Below, piece after piece: positions 1-8,968 of a stretch of 64,000 bases of DNA. The notes below the pieces were generated by a model that saw only the letters and a program-made list of their open reading frames with translations, searched no databases and was not told the origin of the DNA. Both the position numbers and the translations under genes were made by a program. This DNA is from Falsiroseomonas stagni DSM 19981 (GTDB lineage: Bacteria; Pseudomonadota; Alphaproteobacteria; Acetobacterales; Acetobacteraceae): positions 1-64,000 of the forward strand of contig NZ_FOSQ01000013.1 of the NCBI RefSeq assembly GCF_900114315.1. The letters are read 5' to 3'. The stretch's first letter is position 1, and every line of letters starts with the position of its first letter.

Positions 1-306
1 AGCCGTCATGTCGCTCCAGGCGCCCATGCCGTCATCACTCTCGATGGCGCGGGCTGGCACCAGACCGGCGGCAAGCTCCAGGTCCCGGAGAACATCAGCC
101 TGCTACCATTGCCGCCCTACTCGCCCGAGTTGAACCCGGTCGAGAACGTCTGGCAGTTCCTGCGCCAGAACCAGCTCAGCAACCGGGTCTACGAAACCTA
201 CGACGCTATCGTCGATGCGTGCTGCGATGCCTGGAACGCCCTCATCAACGATCCAAGCCGCATCACCTCCATCGCCACCCGCGACTACGCACAGGTCAAC
301 CGTTGA
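1..306 (+). mobile_element. IS630-family transposase, C-terminal part (cut by window edge)
   Basis: The open frame runs in from the left edge and ends at the TGA at 304-306. It shows the end of a DDE catalytic domain: LDGAGWH carries the second Asp, and the PYSPELNPVENVW block, with the final Glu, is the hallmark of IS630/Tc1-mariner-like transposases. Only about 101 residues lie in the window, so completeness cannot be judged. The DNA just after the stop (TTGGTATTAGACGAGCG near 311-327) may be the terminal inverted repeat, but the other end is not visible. The element borders the rearranged 600-2340 segment and could have contributed to it. Confidence 0.88.
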
Positions 307-434
307 GGGCGTTGGTATTAGACGAGCGTCCCTTTTTTAACCAGATTGCCGAGATTTCACGCAACTCCCGATCACATAATCTTGCCTGGGAGGGGGCCTG
401 CCCGCAGGGTGACGCGGGGGAGGAACCACATCGC

Positions 435-1022
435 ATGACAGGGAATTCGCCGAAGGGCCTCGGGCGCCGCCTGCTGGTCATCCGCCTCGGTGTCGCGGCG
501 CCGAGCATGGCGCTGGCGGGTGGCGCGGCCGCCGCCCCGGCGCGGCAGTCAGGGCCGGAGACGGGCGCGACGCCGGTCCAGGGCCGCTACACCGGCATCA
601 ATGACAGCGACCCGAGCGACGGGCCCGGCTATGGCCGCGGCCAGCGGCGCGGCACGGGCATCACGGACAGCGACCCGAGCGACGGCCCCGGCAATGGCCG
701 CGGCCAGCGGCGCGGCACGGGCATCACGGACAGCGACCCGAGCGACGGCCCCGGCAATGGCCGCGGCCGCCCGCGCGGCACCGGCCTGACCGACAGCGAC
801 CCCAGTGACGGCCCCGGCAACGGTCGCGGCCAGCGCCGCGGTACGGGCATCACGGACAGCGACCCGAGCGACGGCCCCGGCAATGGCCGCGGCCAGCGGC
901 GCGGCACGGGCATCACGGATAGCGACCCGAGCGACGGCCCCGGCAATGGCCGCGGGCGACGGACGGGGCTGACGGACAGCGATCCCTCCGACGGGCCTGG
1001 ACAGGGGCGTCGCGGGCGCTGA
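435..1022 (+). CDS. Secreted protein with seven 21-residue DSDPSDGPG repeats
   Basis: I do not recognise a named family. The start at 435 has a GGGGGAGGAA ribosome site at 414-423; the longer upstream frame reads back into the transposase and is discarded. Residues 1-36 look like a signal peptide (an Arg pair, a hydrophobic run, then an AAAAPA cleavage region). From about residue 53 the rest is seven near-identical units, TG-I/L-T-DSDPSDGPG followed by NGRG-QRRG. The D-S-D-P-S-D-G-P-G core resembles acidic Ca-binding loops, while the Gly/Arg spacer is basic. A periplasmic or extracellular, possibly cation-binding, flexible protein is an inference. The repeats are nearly identical at DNA level, so copy number should vary readily. 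Confidence 0.7.
   Translation: MTGNSPKGLGRRLLVIRLGVAAPSMALAGGAAAAPARQSGPETGATPVQGRYTGINDSDPSDGPGYGRGQRRGTGITDSDPSDGPGNGRGQRRGTGITDSDPSDGPGNGRGRPRGTGLTDSDPSDGPGNGRGQRRGTGITDSDPSDGPGNGRGQRRGTGITDSDPSDGPGNGRGRRTGLTDSDPSDGPGQGRRGR
591..1019 (+). repeat. 63-bp in-frame tandem repeat, about seven units
   Basis: The coding repeat of the preceding gene. Internal units from about 630 to 950 are almost identical in nucleotides, while the first and last units have diverged. One unit plus the last unit is found again at 2144-2230. Confidence 0.9.
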
Positions 1023-1496
1023 GCGGAGGGCGCTGAAACAGGAAAGGCCCGGCGCCATCGGCACCGGGCCTTCTTCACTGTCGCCGGGCGAAGGCCCTCA
1101 GGCCTTGCCGTGGCAGCTCTTGTGCTTGTTCGCGTGGGACTTATTGCCCTGTTTTCGCTGATTAAAATATGCGTAGATCGCTTAAGCCAAACATCTGCGC
1201 AATTTGATTCGGGTGCGCCTTCGGTAGCACCACGCAATGAACTGAGCGCCTGTGCATTTATTCACAAGGACATGATCTGCGCGATCAGCCCATGAGTTCC
1301 ACAGCAGCACGCCTCTGGTCGCTATTCGCGGGTCAAGTTTGCTGCGTGCCATTCCAGCCTCCCCAGACCTTGCCTCCAATTGATTTAGTTGTTTACTTCA
1401 ATTCCTTTAGGCAATCTCTAGACTTAACTCGCCACAACTATTCTTGTTGAGGGCGCATTGCGCATGGGACTCTGCCTCAGTTTAGAGGAATTTCTC
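1023..1496. other. Gene-free stretch: duplicated secA tail, then lower-GC DNA
   Basis: 1023-1128 matches 2231-2336, including the terminator and the last codons of secA on the minus strand (left copy reads KSCHGKA-stop; true secA reads KHCHGKA-stop). From about 1129 the DNA is clearly more AT-rich and matches nothing else in the window. I see no convincing gene in 1129-1496; the promoter of the carbonic-anhydrase-like gene should lie here. Confidence 0.65.
1044..1076. terminator. Rho-independent type hairpin, left copy
   Basis: The stem AAGGCCCGG pairs with CCGGGCCTT around a short loop (1044-1072), followed by a T-rich tail TTCTTC. It lies 22 nt after the repeat-protein stop. An almost identical copy at 2252-2280 ends secA on the other strand, so this hairpin was duplicated with its surroundings. 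Confidence 0.75.
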
Positions 1497-2066
1497 ATGT
1501 TGCATTGCACATCCACGGCGCCACACGCCATCCATCACGCCGCTTGCGGGTGCGGTGAGCCTACCCCAGGCTTCGCGCGACGCAGCGTGCTCGCAGCTGC
1601 AGGCGTCCTGATGGGCACAGCCCTGCTTGGTCGCCCAGTTGCTGCGGCGAGTGGCGATTACGAGGCGATGCTGGTCAACTGCATTGATCCGCGGTTCACC
1701 ACCAACAGCCTTCAGCACATGACCACGAACGGCATGCGCGACAAATACAGCCAGTTCGTGATCGCTGGCGGTCCGATTGGCGCCGTGCATGAGCGCTTTG
1801 CGCCCTGGCATGGTGCCTTCTGGGATAACCTGGACATTACGGTGCAGCTGCACAACATCAAGCGAGTTGTGGCTTTGACTCACAGGGACTGCGGCGCAGC
1901 CAAGCTCGCCTTTGGTGATGCAGCTGTCGCCACTCGGCAATCGGAAACAGAGGCTCACGCGGCAGCACTGCGCGTCTTCTCAGCAGAGGTCCGGCGCAGG
2001 AAGCCTACACTTGTTGTTGTGGCAGGCATCATGGATTTGAACGGCACCGTGGACGCAGTAAGCTGA
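1497..2066 (+). CDS. Tat-exported beta-carbonic-anhydrase-like protein
   Basis: A 189-residue protein. AGAGGAA at about 1483-1489 sits 7 nt before the ATG at 1497, so this start is preferred over 1458. The twin-arginine signal ARRSVLAAAG is followed by a hydrophobic stretch and an AAA-type cleavage region. The mature part has NCIDPR (the C-x-D-x-R zinc and Asp-Arg dyad motif) and, about 75 residues on, THRDCGAAK (the H-x-x-C zinc motif), the signature of beta-class carbonic anhydrases. It is short for the family and periplasmic export is less usual, so a divergent CA-like zinc protein is the safer call. GC content is visibly lower than in neighbouring genes. The gene sits alone between two copies of a duplicated segment, which suggests acquisition by transfer. 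Confidence 0.72.
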   Translation: MLHCTSTAPHAIHHAACGCGEPTPGFARRSVLAAAGVLMGTALLGRPVAAASGDYEAMLVNCIDPRFTTNSLQHMTTNGMRDKYSQFVIAGGPIGAVHERFAPWHGAFWDNLDITVQLHNIKRVVALTHRDCGAAKLAFGDAAVATRQSETEAHAAALRVFSAEVRRRKPTLVVVAGIMDLNGTVDAVS

Positions 2067-2143
2067 GATAGCTCGCCATGGCATGAGACACCTGCGCAGC
2101 GGTCTTCAGGGATCGCTGCGCGCCAGTCTCGTCATCACCATCC

Positions 2144-2230
2144 GGCTACGGCCGTGGCCAGCGCCGCGGCACGGGCATCACGGACAGCGATCCGAGCGAC
2201 GGGCCTGGACAGGGGTGTCGCGGGCGCTGA
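2144..2230 (+). pseudogene. 3' remnant of a second copy of the 21-residue-repeat gene
   Basis: 2144-2230 reproduces GYGRGQRRGTGITDSDPSD in frame, joined to the last repeat, and ends at the equivalent TGA (2228-2230). It corresponds to the first repeat fused to the terminal repeat of the intact copy, with the intermediate units missing. There is no start codon, signal peptide or ribosome site upstream, so it is a decayed or truncated duplicate. Confidence 0.75.
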
Positions 2231-2251
2231 GCGGAGGGTACTGAAACAGGA

Positions 2252-2284
2252 AAGGCCCGGCGCCATCGGCACCGGGCCTTTTTC
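2252..2284. terminator. Bidirectional terminator between repeat-gene remnant and secA
   Basis: GC-rich stem AAGGCCCGG/CCGGGCCTT at 2252-2280 with a T run on the plus strand and the complementary A/T run on the minus strand. It lies 22 nt downstream of the secA stop and serves convergent transcription. Confidence 0.8.
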
Positions 2285-2305
2285 ATGGTCGCCGGGCGAA
2301 GGCGC

Positions 2306-5035
2306 TCACGCCTTGCCGTGGCAGTGCTTGTACTTCTTCCCCGACCCGCAGGGGCAGGGGGCGTTGCGCGGCGTGGCGGACCAGGTGGCGGGGTCGTTCG
2401 GGTCGACGCTGGCGGCCACCATGGGCTGGCGCACGGCCTGGGTCGCCGTGCCGTATTCCATGGCCGGGCCGCCATCCGCGAAGGCCAACTCGTTCGGCGG
2501 CGCGTCGTGCCGCAGGTCCATCACCTGCACCGGTTCCGGCATGGGCGGCGGCGCGTCCGGGCGGATGTCGATGCGCATCAGCACGCTGGTGGTGCGCTCC
2601 CGCAGATCCTCCAGCATGCTGTTGAACAGGTTGAAGGCTTCGGACTTGTATTCGTTCAGCGGGTCCCGCTGGCCATAGGCGCGAAGGCCGATGCCCTGGC
2701 GCAGATGGTCCAGCGACAGCAGGTGTTCCTTCCACACCGCGTCGAAGATCTGCAGCAGCAGGCTCTTCTCCACCATGCGCATCAGGTCGGTGCCGATATT
2801 CGCGACGCGGGCGGCATAGGCTTCGTCCGCCGCCTTCTCCAGCCGCTCCCGCACCTGCGTCTCGTCGATCCCTTCCTCCCGCGCCCAGTCGGCTACGGGC
2901 AGGTCGAGCCCGAGGATGGCGAGCACCTTGTCCTGCAGCCCGGTCAGGTCCCACTGCTCGGGATAGGCGTTTTCCGGGATGGCGGCATCGATCAGCTTGC
3001 CGATCGTCTCCCGCCGCATCTCGGCAACCGTCTCGGCGACGTCGGGCGCGGTCATGAAGGCGCGGCGCTGGGCGTAGACCTCCTTCCGCTGGTTGTTCAT
3101 GACGTCGTCGTATTTCAGCAGGTTCTTGCGGGTGTCGAAGTTGCGCGCCTCGACCTTCTTCTGCGCCTTCTCCAGGGCCTTGTTGATCCAGGGGTGGACG
3201 ATCGCCTCCCCCTCCTTCAGGCCGAGCTTCTGCAGCATGCCGCCCATGCGGTCGCTGCCGAAGATGCGCATCAGATCGTCTTCGAGGGAGAGGAAGAAGC
3301 GGCTCGCCCCCGGGTCGCCCTGACGGCCGGAGCGGCCGCGCAGCTGGTTGTCGATGCGGCGGCTTTCATGCCGTTCCGTGCCGATGACGAGCAGCCCGCC
3401 CGCCGCCTTCACGGCGGGGCGCATCGCCTCCACCTCCGCCTTGTGGCGGGCCAGCGCGGCTTCGTATTCCGGGCTGTCGCTGTTGCCCACCTCGGCGCGC
3501 GCCAGCATGTCGGCGTTGCCGCCGAGCTGGATGTCGGTGCCGCGGCCGGCCATGTTGGTGGCGATGGTGACGGAGCCGAGGCGCCCGGCCTGCGCCACGA
3601 TGCCGGCTTCCTGTTCGTGGAAGCGGGCGTTCAGCACCTGATGCGGCACGCCCTTCTGCTTCAGCAGTTCGGAGATCAGCTCCGACTTCTCGATGCTCGT
3701 CGTGCCGACCAGCGTCGGCTGGCCGCGTTCCCGCGCCTCCGCGATCAGCAGGGCCACCGCCTCATACTTCTCGCGCGCGCTCTTGTAGACCTCGTCATCC
3801 GAATCGACGCGGGCCACCGGCACGTTGGTCGGGATCTCTACCACTTCGAGCTTGTAGATCTCCGCGAACTCATCGGCTTCGGTGGAGGCCGTGCCCGTCA
3901 TGCCCGCGAGCTTGGGGTACAGGCGGAAGTAGTTCTGGAAGGTGATGGAGGCCAGCGTCTGGTTCTCGGGCTGGACCGTCACATGCTCCTTCGCCTCCAG
4001 CGCCTGGTGCAGGCCGTCGGAGTAGCGGCGGCCTTCCATCATGCGGCCGGTGAATTCGTCGATGATGACGACCTTGTCCTGGCGGACGATGTAGTCGACG
4101 TCCCGGGTGAACAGCACATGGGCGCGCAGCGACTGGTTGGCGTGATGCACCAGCGTGACGTTGGAACTGTCGTAGAGGTTGCCCTCCGTCAGCAGCCCGG
4201 CGTCGCGCAGCGCGTTCTCCAGCGCCTCCGTCCCGTTCTCCAGCAGATGGACGGTCTTGAGCTTCTCGTCCTTCTCGAAGAGCGTCTTGTCCTTGACGAG
4301 CTCCTTCATCACCAGGTCGACGCGGTTATAGAGTTCCGAGGTGTCGTCGGTGGGGCCGGAGATGATGAGGGGCGTGCGCGCCTCATCCACCAGGATGCTG
4401 TCGACCTCGTCCACGATGGCGTAGGCGAAGTCGCGCTGGACCATCTCCTCCAGCCGGTACTTCATGTTGTCGCGGAGGTAGTCGAAGCCGAATTCGTTGT
4501 TGGTGCCGTAGGTGACGTCGCAGGCATAGGCGTCGCGCCGTTCGTCATCCGTCATGCCATGGACGATCACGCCGACGGACAGGCCGAGGAAGCGGTAGAG
4601 CCGCCCCATCCATTCGCTGTCGCGCTTGGCCAGGTAGTCGTTCACGGTGACGACATGCACACCGCGGGCGGGCAGTGCGTTGAGGTAGACGGGCAGGGTG
4701 CCGACCAGGGTCTTGCCCTCGCCGGTCTTCATTTCCGCGATGCGGCCGTCATGCAGCACCATGCCGCCGATCATCTGCACGTCGAAATGCCGCAGGCCCA
4801 GCACGCGCTTGGCGGCTTCGCGCACCGTCGCGAAGGCCTCCGCCTGGATGTCATCGAGCGTCCTGCCCGCGGCGAGTGCGGCGCGGAATTCGGCGGTCTT
4901 GGCCCGCAGCGCGTCATCCGACAGCGCGGCGAGGCTGGGCTCCAGCGCATTGATCGCCGGCACCCGCGCCTGGTAGCGCTTGACCTGGCGGTCGTTGGAA
5001 GTGCCGAAGAAGGCGCGGACGAGGCGTTGGAACAT
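2306..5035 (-). CDS. secA: Preprotein translocase ATPase SecA
   Basis: A 909-residue motor ATPase that drives unfolded preproteins through SecYEG at the inner membrane. The [11 protein letters not shown] start at 5035 matches the family N-terminus; the longer frame to 5260 adds a low-complexity shadow. Walker A is GEGKT near residues 105-109, and the [12 protein letters not shown] block (DEVD helicase motif) lies near 210. The C-terminal SEC-C zinc site is C894-P-C896 and C905-H906, which typically binds SecB and phospholipid. It is divergent from the PPIase gene, so export motor and periplasmic folding factor share a promoter region at 5036-5289. Confidence 0.98.
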   Translation of the reverse strand: MFQRLVRAFFGTSNDRQVKRYQARVPAINALEPSLAALSDDALRAKTAEFRAALAAGRTLDDIQAEAFATVREAAKRVLGLRHFDVQMIGGMVLHDGRIAEMKTGEGKTLVGTLPVYLNALPARGVHVVTVNDYLAKRDSEWMGRLYRFLGLSVGVIVHGMTDDERRDAYACDVTYGTNNEFGFDYLRDNMKYRLEEMVQRDFAYAIVDEVDSILVDEARTPLIISGPTDDTSELYNRVDLVMKELVKDKTLFEKDEKLKTVHLLENGTEALENALRDAGLLTEGNLYDSSNVTLVHHANQSLRAHVLFTRDVDYIVRQDKVVIIDEFTGRMMEGRRYSDGLHQALEAKEHVTVQPENQTLASITFQNYFRLYPKLAGMTGTASTEADEFAEIYKLEVVEIPTNVPVARVDSDDEVYKSAREKYEAVALLIAEARERGQPTLVGTTSIEKSELISELLKQKGVPHQVLNARFHEQEAGIVAQAGRLGSVTIATNMAGRGTDIQLGGNADMLARAEVGNSDSPEYEAALARHKAEVEAMRPAVKAAGGLLVIGTERHESRRIDNQLRGRSGRQGDPGASRFFLSLEDDLMRIFGSDRMGGMLQKLGLKEGEAIVHPWINKALEKAQKKVEARNFDTRKNLLKYDDVMNNQRKEVYAQRRAFMTAPDVAETVAEMRRETIGKLIDAAIPENAYPEQWDLTGLQDKVLAILGLDLPVADWAREEGIDETQVRERLEKAADEAYAARVANIGTDLMRMVEKSLLLQIFDAVWKEHLLSLDHLRQGIGLRAYGQRDPLNEYKSEAFNLFNSMLEDLRERTTSVLMRIDIRPDAPPPMPEPVQVMDLRHDAPPNELAFADGGPAMEYGTATQAVRQPMVAASVDPNDPATWSATPRNAPCPCGSGKKYKHCHGKA

Positions 5036-5289
5036 GGGGTCCTGGGGTCTCCGGCCGGCGCGGCGCCGGCCCGGGTCCACCCGCCCGGCGGGCGCCCGCG
5101 CCGACATCGATCGGGGGGCGCGGCCGGCCAGGCAAGGGCCCAATGCCGGCGGCGGCGCGGCAGCGGGAGAGATAGGCGGGCGACCCCGCCGCGTCAACGC
5201 GAAGCCGCGGGGCCTGCCCCGCGCGCCCCCATTCTTGTGGCAGGCCCCATCATCGGCCATCTTCCGCCCCCTGACGGAGAACCCCCCGA

Positions 5290-6201
5290 ATGCGCCGCAC
5301 GGCCCTGTTGTTCGCCGCCCTGATCCTGCCGGCCGGCATGGCCCTGGCGCAGGGCTCGCCTGCTGCCCCCTTGGCCGCCCCCTCGGCCGCCCCCGCCAAT
5401 CCCGTGGTCGCGCGCGTCGACGGCCAGGATATCCGCCTGGACGATGTGCAGGACGAAGCCCGCCGCCTGCCGGAGGAACTGCGGAACATGCCCCCGCAGA
5501 TGCTCTTCCCCCTGCTGCTGGACCAGATGATCACCCAGAAGGCGATCACCCAGGCCGCCCGCGCCGCCAACCTGGCGCAGGACCCGGAAGTGGCCGCCCG
5601 GCTGCGACGGGTGGAGGAGGAGACGCTGCAGCAGGCCCTCATCACCCGCGCCGTCGCCCCGCTGCTGACGGAGGAGGCGCTGCGCGCCCGCTACCAGCGT
5701 GACATCGCCAACCGCCCCGCGGAGGAGGAGGTGCGCGCCCGCCACATCCTGACGCCGACCGAGGCCGAGGCCCGCACCGCCATGGCCGAGGCCCGCCGGG
5801 CCGGTGCCGATTTCGCCGAGGTGGCCCGCCGCCGCTCCACCGGCCCCGGGTCCCGCGAAGGCGGCGACCTCGGCTTCTTCAAGCGCGGCGACATGATCCC
5901 GGAATTCGCGGAAGCCGCCTTCGCCATGCAGCCCGGCCAGATCAGCACGGCGCCGGTCCGCACCCAGTTCGGCTGGCACGTCATCAAGGTGGAGGAACGC
6001 CGCGCCGTGCCGCCGCCGCCCTTCGAGGAAGCGCGCGAAGGGCTCCGCCAGACCGCCTTCGAGGAGGGTGTGAACGCGGAGGTGGAGCGCATCCGCGCTG
6101 CCGCGCGCATCGAGCGCTTCGGCATGGATGGCAACCCGGCCCCCGCACCGTCGCTGCTGGACCGCGCCGCGCCGCCCGCCCCCGCCCAACCCCGCCGCTA
6201 G
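5290..6201 (+). CDS. Periplasmic parvulin-type peptidyl-prolyl isomerase
   Basis: A 303-residue protein with a cleavable signal peptide ([16 protein letters not shown], cleavage after MALAQ) and a GGAGA ribosome site. Residues of about 30-145 form a SurA/PrsA-like N-terminal helical region. A rotamase domain follows at about 147-240, with ARHIL at its start, [12 protein letters not shown] and the closing [12 protein letters not shown], all parvulin hallmarks. The tail is Pro/Ala-rich. It probably catalyses proline isomerisation and chaperoning of exported proteins. It lies 15 nt before argJ and is probably co-transcribed. The spacing from divergent secA fits a secretion-folding pairing. Confidence 0.93.
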   Translation: MRRTALLFAALILPAGMALAQGSPAAPLAAPSAAPANPVVARVDGQDIRLDDVQDEARRLPEELRNMPPQMLFPLLLDQMITQKAITQAARAANLAQDPEVAARLRRVEEETLQQALITRAVAPLLTEEALRARYQRDIANRPAEEEVRARHILTPTEAEARTAMAEARRAGADFAEVARRRSTGPGSREGGDLGFFKRGDMIPEFAEAAFAMQPGQISTAPVRTQFGWHVIKVEERRAVPPPPFEEAREGLRQTAFEEGVNAEVERIRAAARIERFGMDGNPAPAPSLLDRAAPPAPAQPRR

Positions 6202-6216
6202 AAGAAGATACCGACC

Positions 6217-7455
6217 ATGGCCGGCAAGGACCTTCCCGTCTCTCCCCTCGCGCTGCCCTTGCCGGAACTGCCGCCGGTGCCGGGCGTCAGCCTCGGCTCC
6301 GGCCGTGCCGCCATCCGCTACACGACGCGGGAGGATGTGACGATGATGGTCTTCCCGCAGGGGACGACCGTCGCGGGCGTCTTCACGAAGAACAAGTGCC
6401 CGGGCGCGCCGGTGGATTGGTGCCGCGCGGCGCTGGCGGGTGGCAAGGCGCGGGCGCTGGTCGTCACCGCCGGCAATTCCAACGTCTTCACCGGCAAGGC
6501 CGGCCGCCAGACCTGCGCGGATACCGCCGCCGCCATGGCGCAACTCGCGGGCTGCAAGCCGAAGGAGGTCTTCCTCGCCTCCACCGGCGTGATCGGGGAG
6601 AAGTTGCCGACCGAGAAGCTGGTCGCGGCGCTTCCCGGCCTGTTCGGCGCGCTGGGCGATGATGGCTGGCAGGGCGCGGCGCGCGCCATCATGACCACCG
6701 ACACCTTCCCCAAGGGCGCGACGCGCACCGCGAGGATCGGGGACGCGACGGTCACGGTCAGCGGCATCGCCAAGGGCAGCGGCATGATCGCGCCCGACAT
6801 GGCGACCATGCTCTGCTTCCTGGCCACCGATGCGAAGATCCCGGCGCCGGTCCTCCAGAAGATCCTGGCCAAGGGCAGCGACCGCTCCTTCAACTGCGTC
6901 ACGGTGGATAGCGACACCTCCACCAGTGACACGGTACTGATGTTCGCCACGGGTGCGACGAAGCACGCCCGCGTGCCCGCCGAGGGTGGCGCCATGCTGA
7001 AGGATTTCACGCGGGCGGTGCATGAGGTCCTGATGGACCTGGCCCTCATGGTCGCGCGCGATGGCGAGGGCGCGCAGAAGCTGATCCAGATCGACGTGAC
7101 GGGCGCCGTCTCGGCCAAATCGGCCCACCGCATCGCCATGTCCATCGCCAATTCGCCCCTGGTGAAGACCGCGATCGCGGGCGAGGACGCGAATTGGGGC
7201 CGCATCGTCATGGCCGTCGGCAAGGCGGGCGAGCCGGCGGACCGCGACAAGCTCTCCGTCGCCGTGGGCGGCACCTGGATGGCGCGGGAGGGCGGCGTCG
7301 TCGCCGGCTATGACGAGACGCCGGTGGTCGCCCATATGAAGGGGCGCGAGGTGATGATCGAGGTCGACATCGGCCTCGGCCGCGGCAAGGCGCGGGTTTG
7401 GACCTGCGACCTGACGCATGGCTATATCGACATCAACGGGTCGTATCGCTCCTGA
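6217..7455 (+). CDS. argJ: Bifunctional ornithine acetyltransferase / N-acetylglutamate synthase ArgJ
   Basis: A 412-residue enzyme of the cyclic arginine pathway. It moves the acetyl group from N-acetylornithine to glutamate and, in the bifunctional type, also makes N-acetylglutamate from acetyl-CoA. The self-cleavage and nucleophile site is visible as IAPDMATMLCF, with Ala196-Thr197 the expected cut between alpha and beta chains. The glycine-rich oxyanion region is STGVIGEKLP (122-131), and the C-terminal GEDANWGR and DINGSYRS blocks are conserved. Other arginine genes (argF, argD) lie at 28.8-30.9 kb. The stop is followed by a hairpin array. Confidence 0.97.
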   Translation: MAGKDLPVSPLALPLPELPPVPGVSLGSGRAAIRYTTREDVTMMVFPQGTTVAGVFTKNKCPGAPVDWCRAALAGGKARALVVTAGNSNVFTGKAGRQTCADTAAAMAQLAGCKPKEVFLASTGVIGEKLPTEKLVAALPGLFGALGDDGWQGAARAIMTTDTFPKGATRTARIGDATVTVSGIAKGSGMIAPDMATMLCFLATDAKIPAPVLQKILAKGSDRSFNCVTVDSDTSTSDTVLMFATGATKHARVPAEGGAMLKDFTRAVHEVLMDLALMVARDGEGAQKLIQIDVTGAVSAKSAHRIAMSIANSPLVKTAIAGEDANWGRIVMAVGKAGEPADRDKLSVAVGGTWMAREGGVVAGYDETPVVAHMKGREVMIEVDIGLGRGKARVWTCDLTHGYIDINGSYRS

Positions 7456-7522
7456 GGGGCGCCTCCTCCCGGATGTAGAGGCTCCCGCGCCGTCCGCCGA
7501 AGCGGATGCCCGGCGGGACGCA

Positions 7523-7677
7523 GGGGCCGCGATGCGGGCCCCAAGGCGAAAAGACCGGGGCCGCGATGCGGCCCCCGAGGGAAGAAGACCGGGGCCGCGA
7601 TGCGGCCCCCGAGGGAAGAAGACCGGGGCCGCGATGCGGCCCCCGAGGGGTAAAGACCGGGGCCGCGATGCGGCCCC
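7523..7677. repeat. Tandem hairpin array, five units of 34 bp
   Basis: GGGGCC starts recur at 7523, 7557, 7591, 7625 and 7659, exactly 34 bp apart. Each unit holds a palindrome, GGGGCCGC-GAT-GCGGCCCC or a near variant, followed by a purine-rich spacer ending in AAGACC. The array lies in the 359-bp gap (7456-7814) between argJ and the GNAT-Nudix gene. No U-tract follows the stems, so classical intrinsic termination is not assured. Spacers are identical to one another, so this is not a CRISPR. The remaining parts of the gap show nothing I recognise. Confidence 0.85.
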
Positions 7678-7814
7678 GGGGCAACGGTCGAGCGGTCGCG
7701 AACAAAACGATCACGCCGGCCCGCCAGGCGACCTTACCGCCCCCCACGCCTCGCGTTATGAGCGGCACGGCAGTTCCCCCTTCACGACGCCGGCAGGACC
7801 GTTCCCACCGACCC

Positions 7815-8906
7815 ATGGCGACCTCCCTCCCCCTCGCGCCCGACGCCCCCGCCCCGCAGGACGCCGATCCGCTCGCGCCGCCGCCCTTCGCGCCGCTGCG
7901 GACGGAACGCCTGACCATCCGCCCGCTTCGGCCGGAGGACGCGGCCGACCTGCACCGCCTGGTGAATGACTGGGAGGTGGCGAAGACCCTGGCGCGGGTG
8001 CCCTTCCCCTATCCCCGCGACCTGGCCGATGAATGGATCGCCTCCACCCGGATGCAGATGGCGGCGGGCCATGCCTGGCACCTCGCCATCACCGGCCTCG
8101 AACAGGCGGGAACGCCGGAGGAGCGGGAGGTGCTGGTCGGCTGCATCGGCCTGACGCGGGATGCCGGCAAGCGGGAGGCGGAGCTGGGCTACTGGGTCGG
8201 CCGCCGCTTCTGGGGCCATGGCGTGGGGCCGGAAGCGGCCGGGCGCGTGGTGAGCTGGGCCTTCGCCAATATCGACGTGGACCGGCTGGTGGCGTCCGCC
8301 CTGGTGGACAATGAACGCAGCCAGAAGCTGCTGGGCCGCATCGGCTTCCGGGAAACCGGCGACGGCGTGCGGGATTTCGTGGCCCGCGGCGGCCCGATGC
8401 CGGTCAAGCTGTTCGAGATGACGCGCGCCGACCTGCCCGCCCCCGCCCCTTCCGCCACGCCGCCGGCCGCGCCCGCCCTGGCGGATGGCCCGGCCGATGC
8501 GCCGGGGAAGAAGATCCTCCTCGTCGCCGCCTGCGCGCTGATCGATGGCGATGGCCGCGTGCTGCTGGCCAGGCGGCCGGAGGGCAAGCCGCTCGCCGGC
8601 CTCTGGGAATTCCCGGGCGGCAAGGTCCATGCGGGGGAGACGCCCGAAGCCGCCCTGATAAGGGAGCTGAAGGAGGAGCTGGCGATCGACGTCGCCGAGA
8701 GCTGCCTCGCCCCCTTCGCCTTCGCCAGCCATGGCTATGAGAAGTTCCATCTATTGATGCCGCTGTATCTGTGCCGGCGCTGGACGGGCGCGGTGACGGC
8801 GGTGGAAGGCCAGGCGCTGGCCTGGGTCAGGCCGCAGAAGCTGGCCGACTACGCCATGCCGCCGGCGGACAAGCCGCTGGTCGCGCTGCTGCGGGATTTC
8901 CTGTAG
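7815..8906 (+). CDS. GNAT acetyltransferase fused to a MutT-type Nudix hydrolase
   Basis: A 363-residue fusion. Residues 26-205 are a RimJ/RimL-like GNAT domain (LRTERLTIRPLRPEDA at its start; GYWVGRRFWGHGVGPEA as the acetyl-CoA loop; the NERSQKLLGRIGF helix). A Pro/Ala linker spans about 206-232. Residues 233-363 are a Nudix domain with the box G269-x5-E275-x7-R283-E284-x2-E287-E288, preceded by LLARRPEGKPLAGLWEFPGG as in 8-oxo-dGTPases. It likely sanitises oxidised nucleotides while also acetylating an unknown amine. An upstream ATG at about 7755 is in frame, but neither start has a strong ribosome site. Confidence 0.9.
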   Translation: MATSLPLAPDAPAPQDADPLAPPPFAPLRTERLTIRPLRPEDAADLHRLVNDWEVAKTLARVPFPYPRDLADEWIASTRMQMAAGHAWHLAITGLEQAGTPEEREVLVGCIGLTRDAGKREAELGYWVGRRFWGHGVGPEAAGRVVSWAFANIDVDRLVASALVDNERSQKLLGRIGFRETGDGVRDFVARGGPMPVKLFEMTRADLPAPAPSATPPAAPALADGPADAPGKKILLVAACALIDGDGRVLLARRPEGKPLAGLWEFPGGKVHAGETPEAALIRELKEELAIDVAESCLAPFAFASHGYEKFHLLMPLYLCRRWTGAVTAVEGQALAWVRPQKLADYAMPPADKPLVALLRDFL

Positions 8907-8968
8907 CGACCGCCCCACGACCCCGGCCATCATCGTACCCTGACCGAATAGCCTGAGGATTCCGCCTG

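Noticed and set aside
219-434. Longer start for the 21-residue-repeat protein
   Set aside because: It would begin inside the transposase and bury the signal peptide; the ribosome site favours 435.
1110-1295. Small plus-strand frame in the lower-GC insert
   Set aside because: No ribosome site, no motif, and it starts inside the duplicated secA tail.
2285-5323. 1012-codon open frame on the plus strand
   Set aside because: Antisense to secA; composition is that of a GC-rich shadow frame and it has no family motif.
7523-7677. CRISPR array
   Set aside because: Spacers are the same in every unit, repeats are palindromic through most of the unit, and no cas gene is present.
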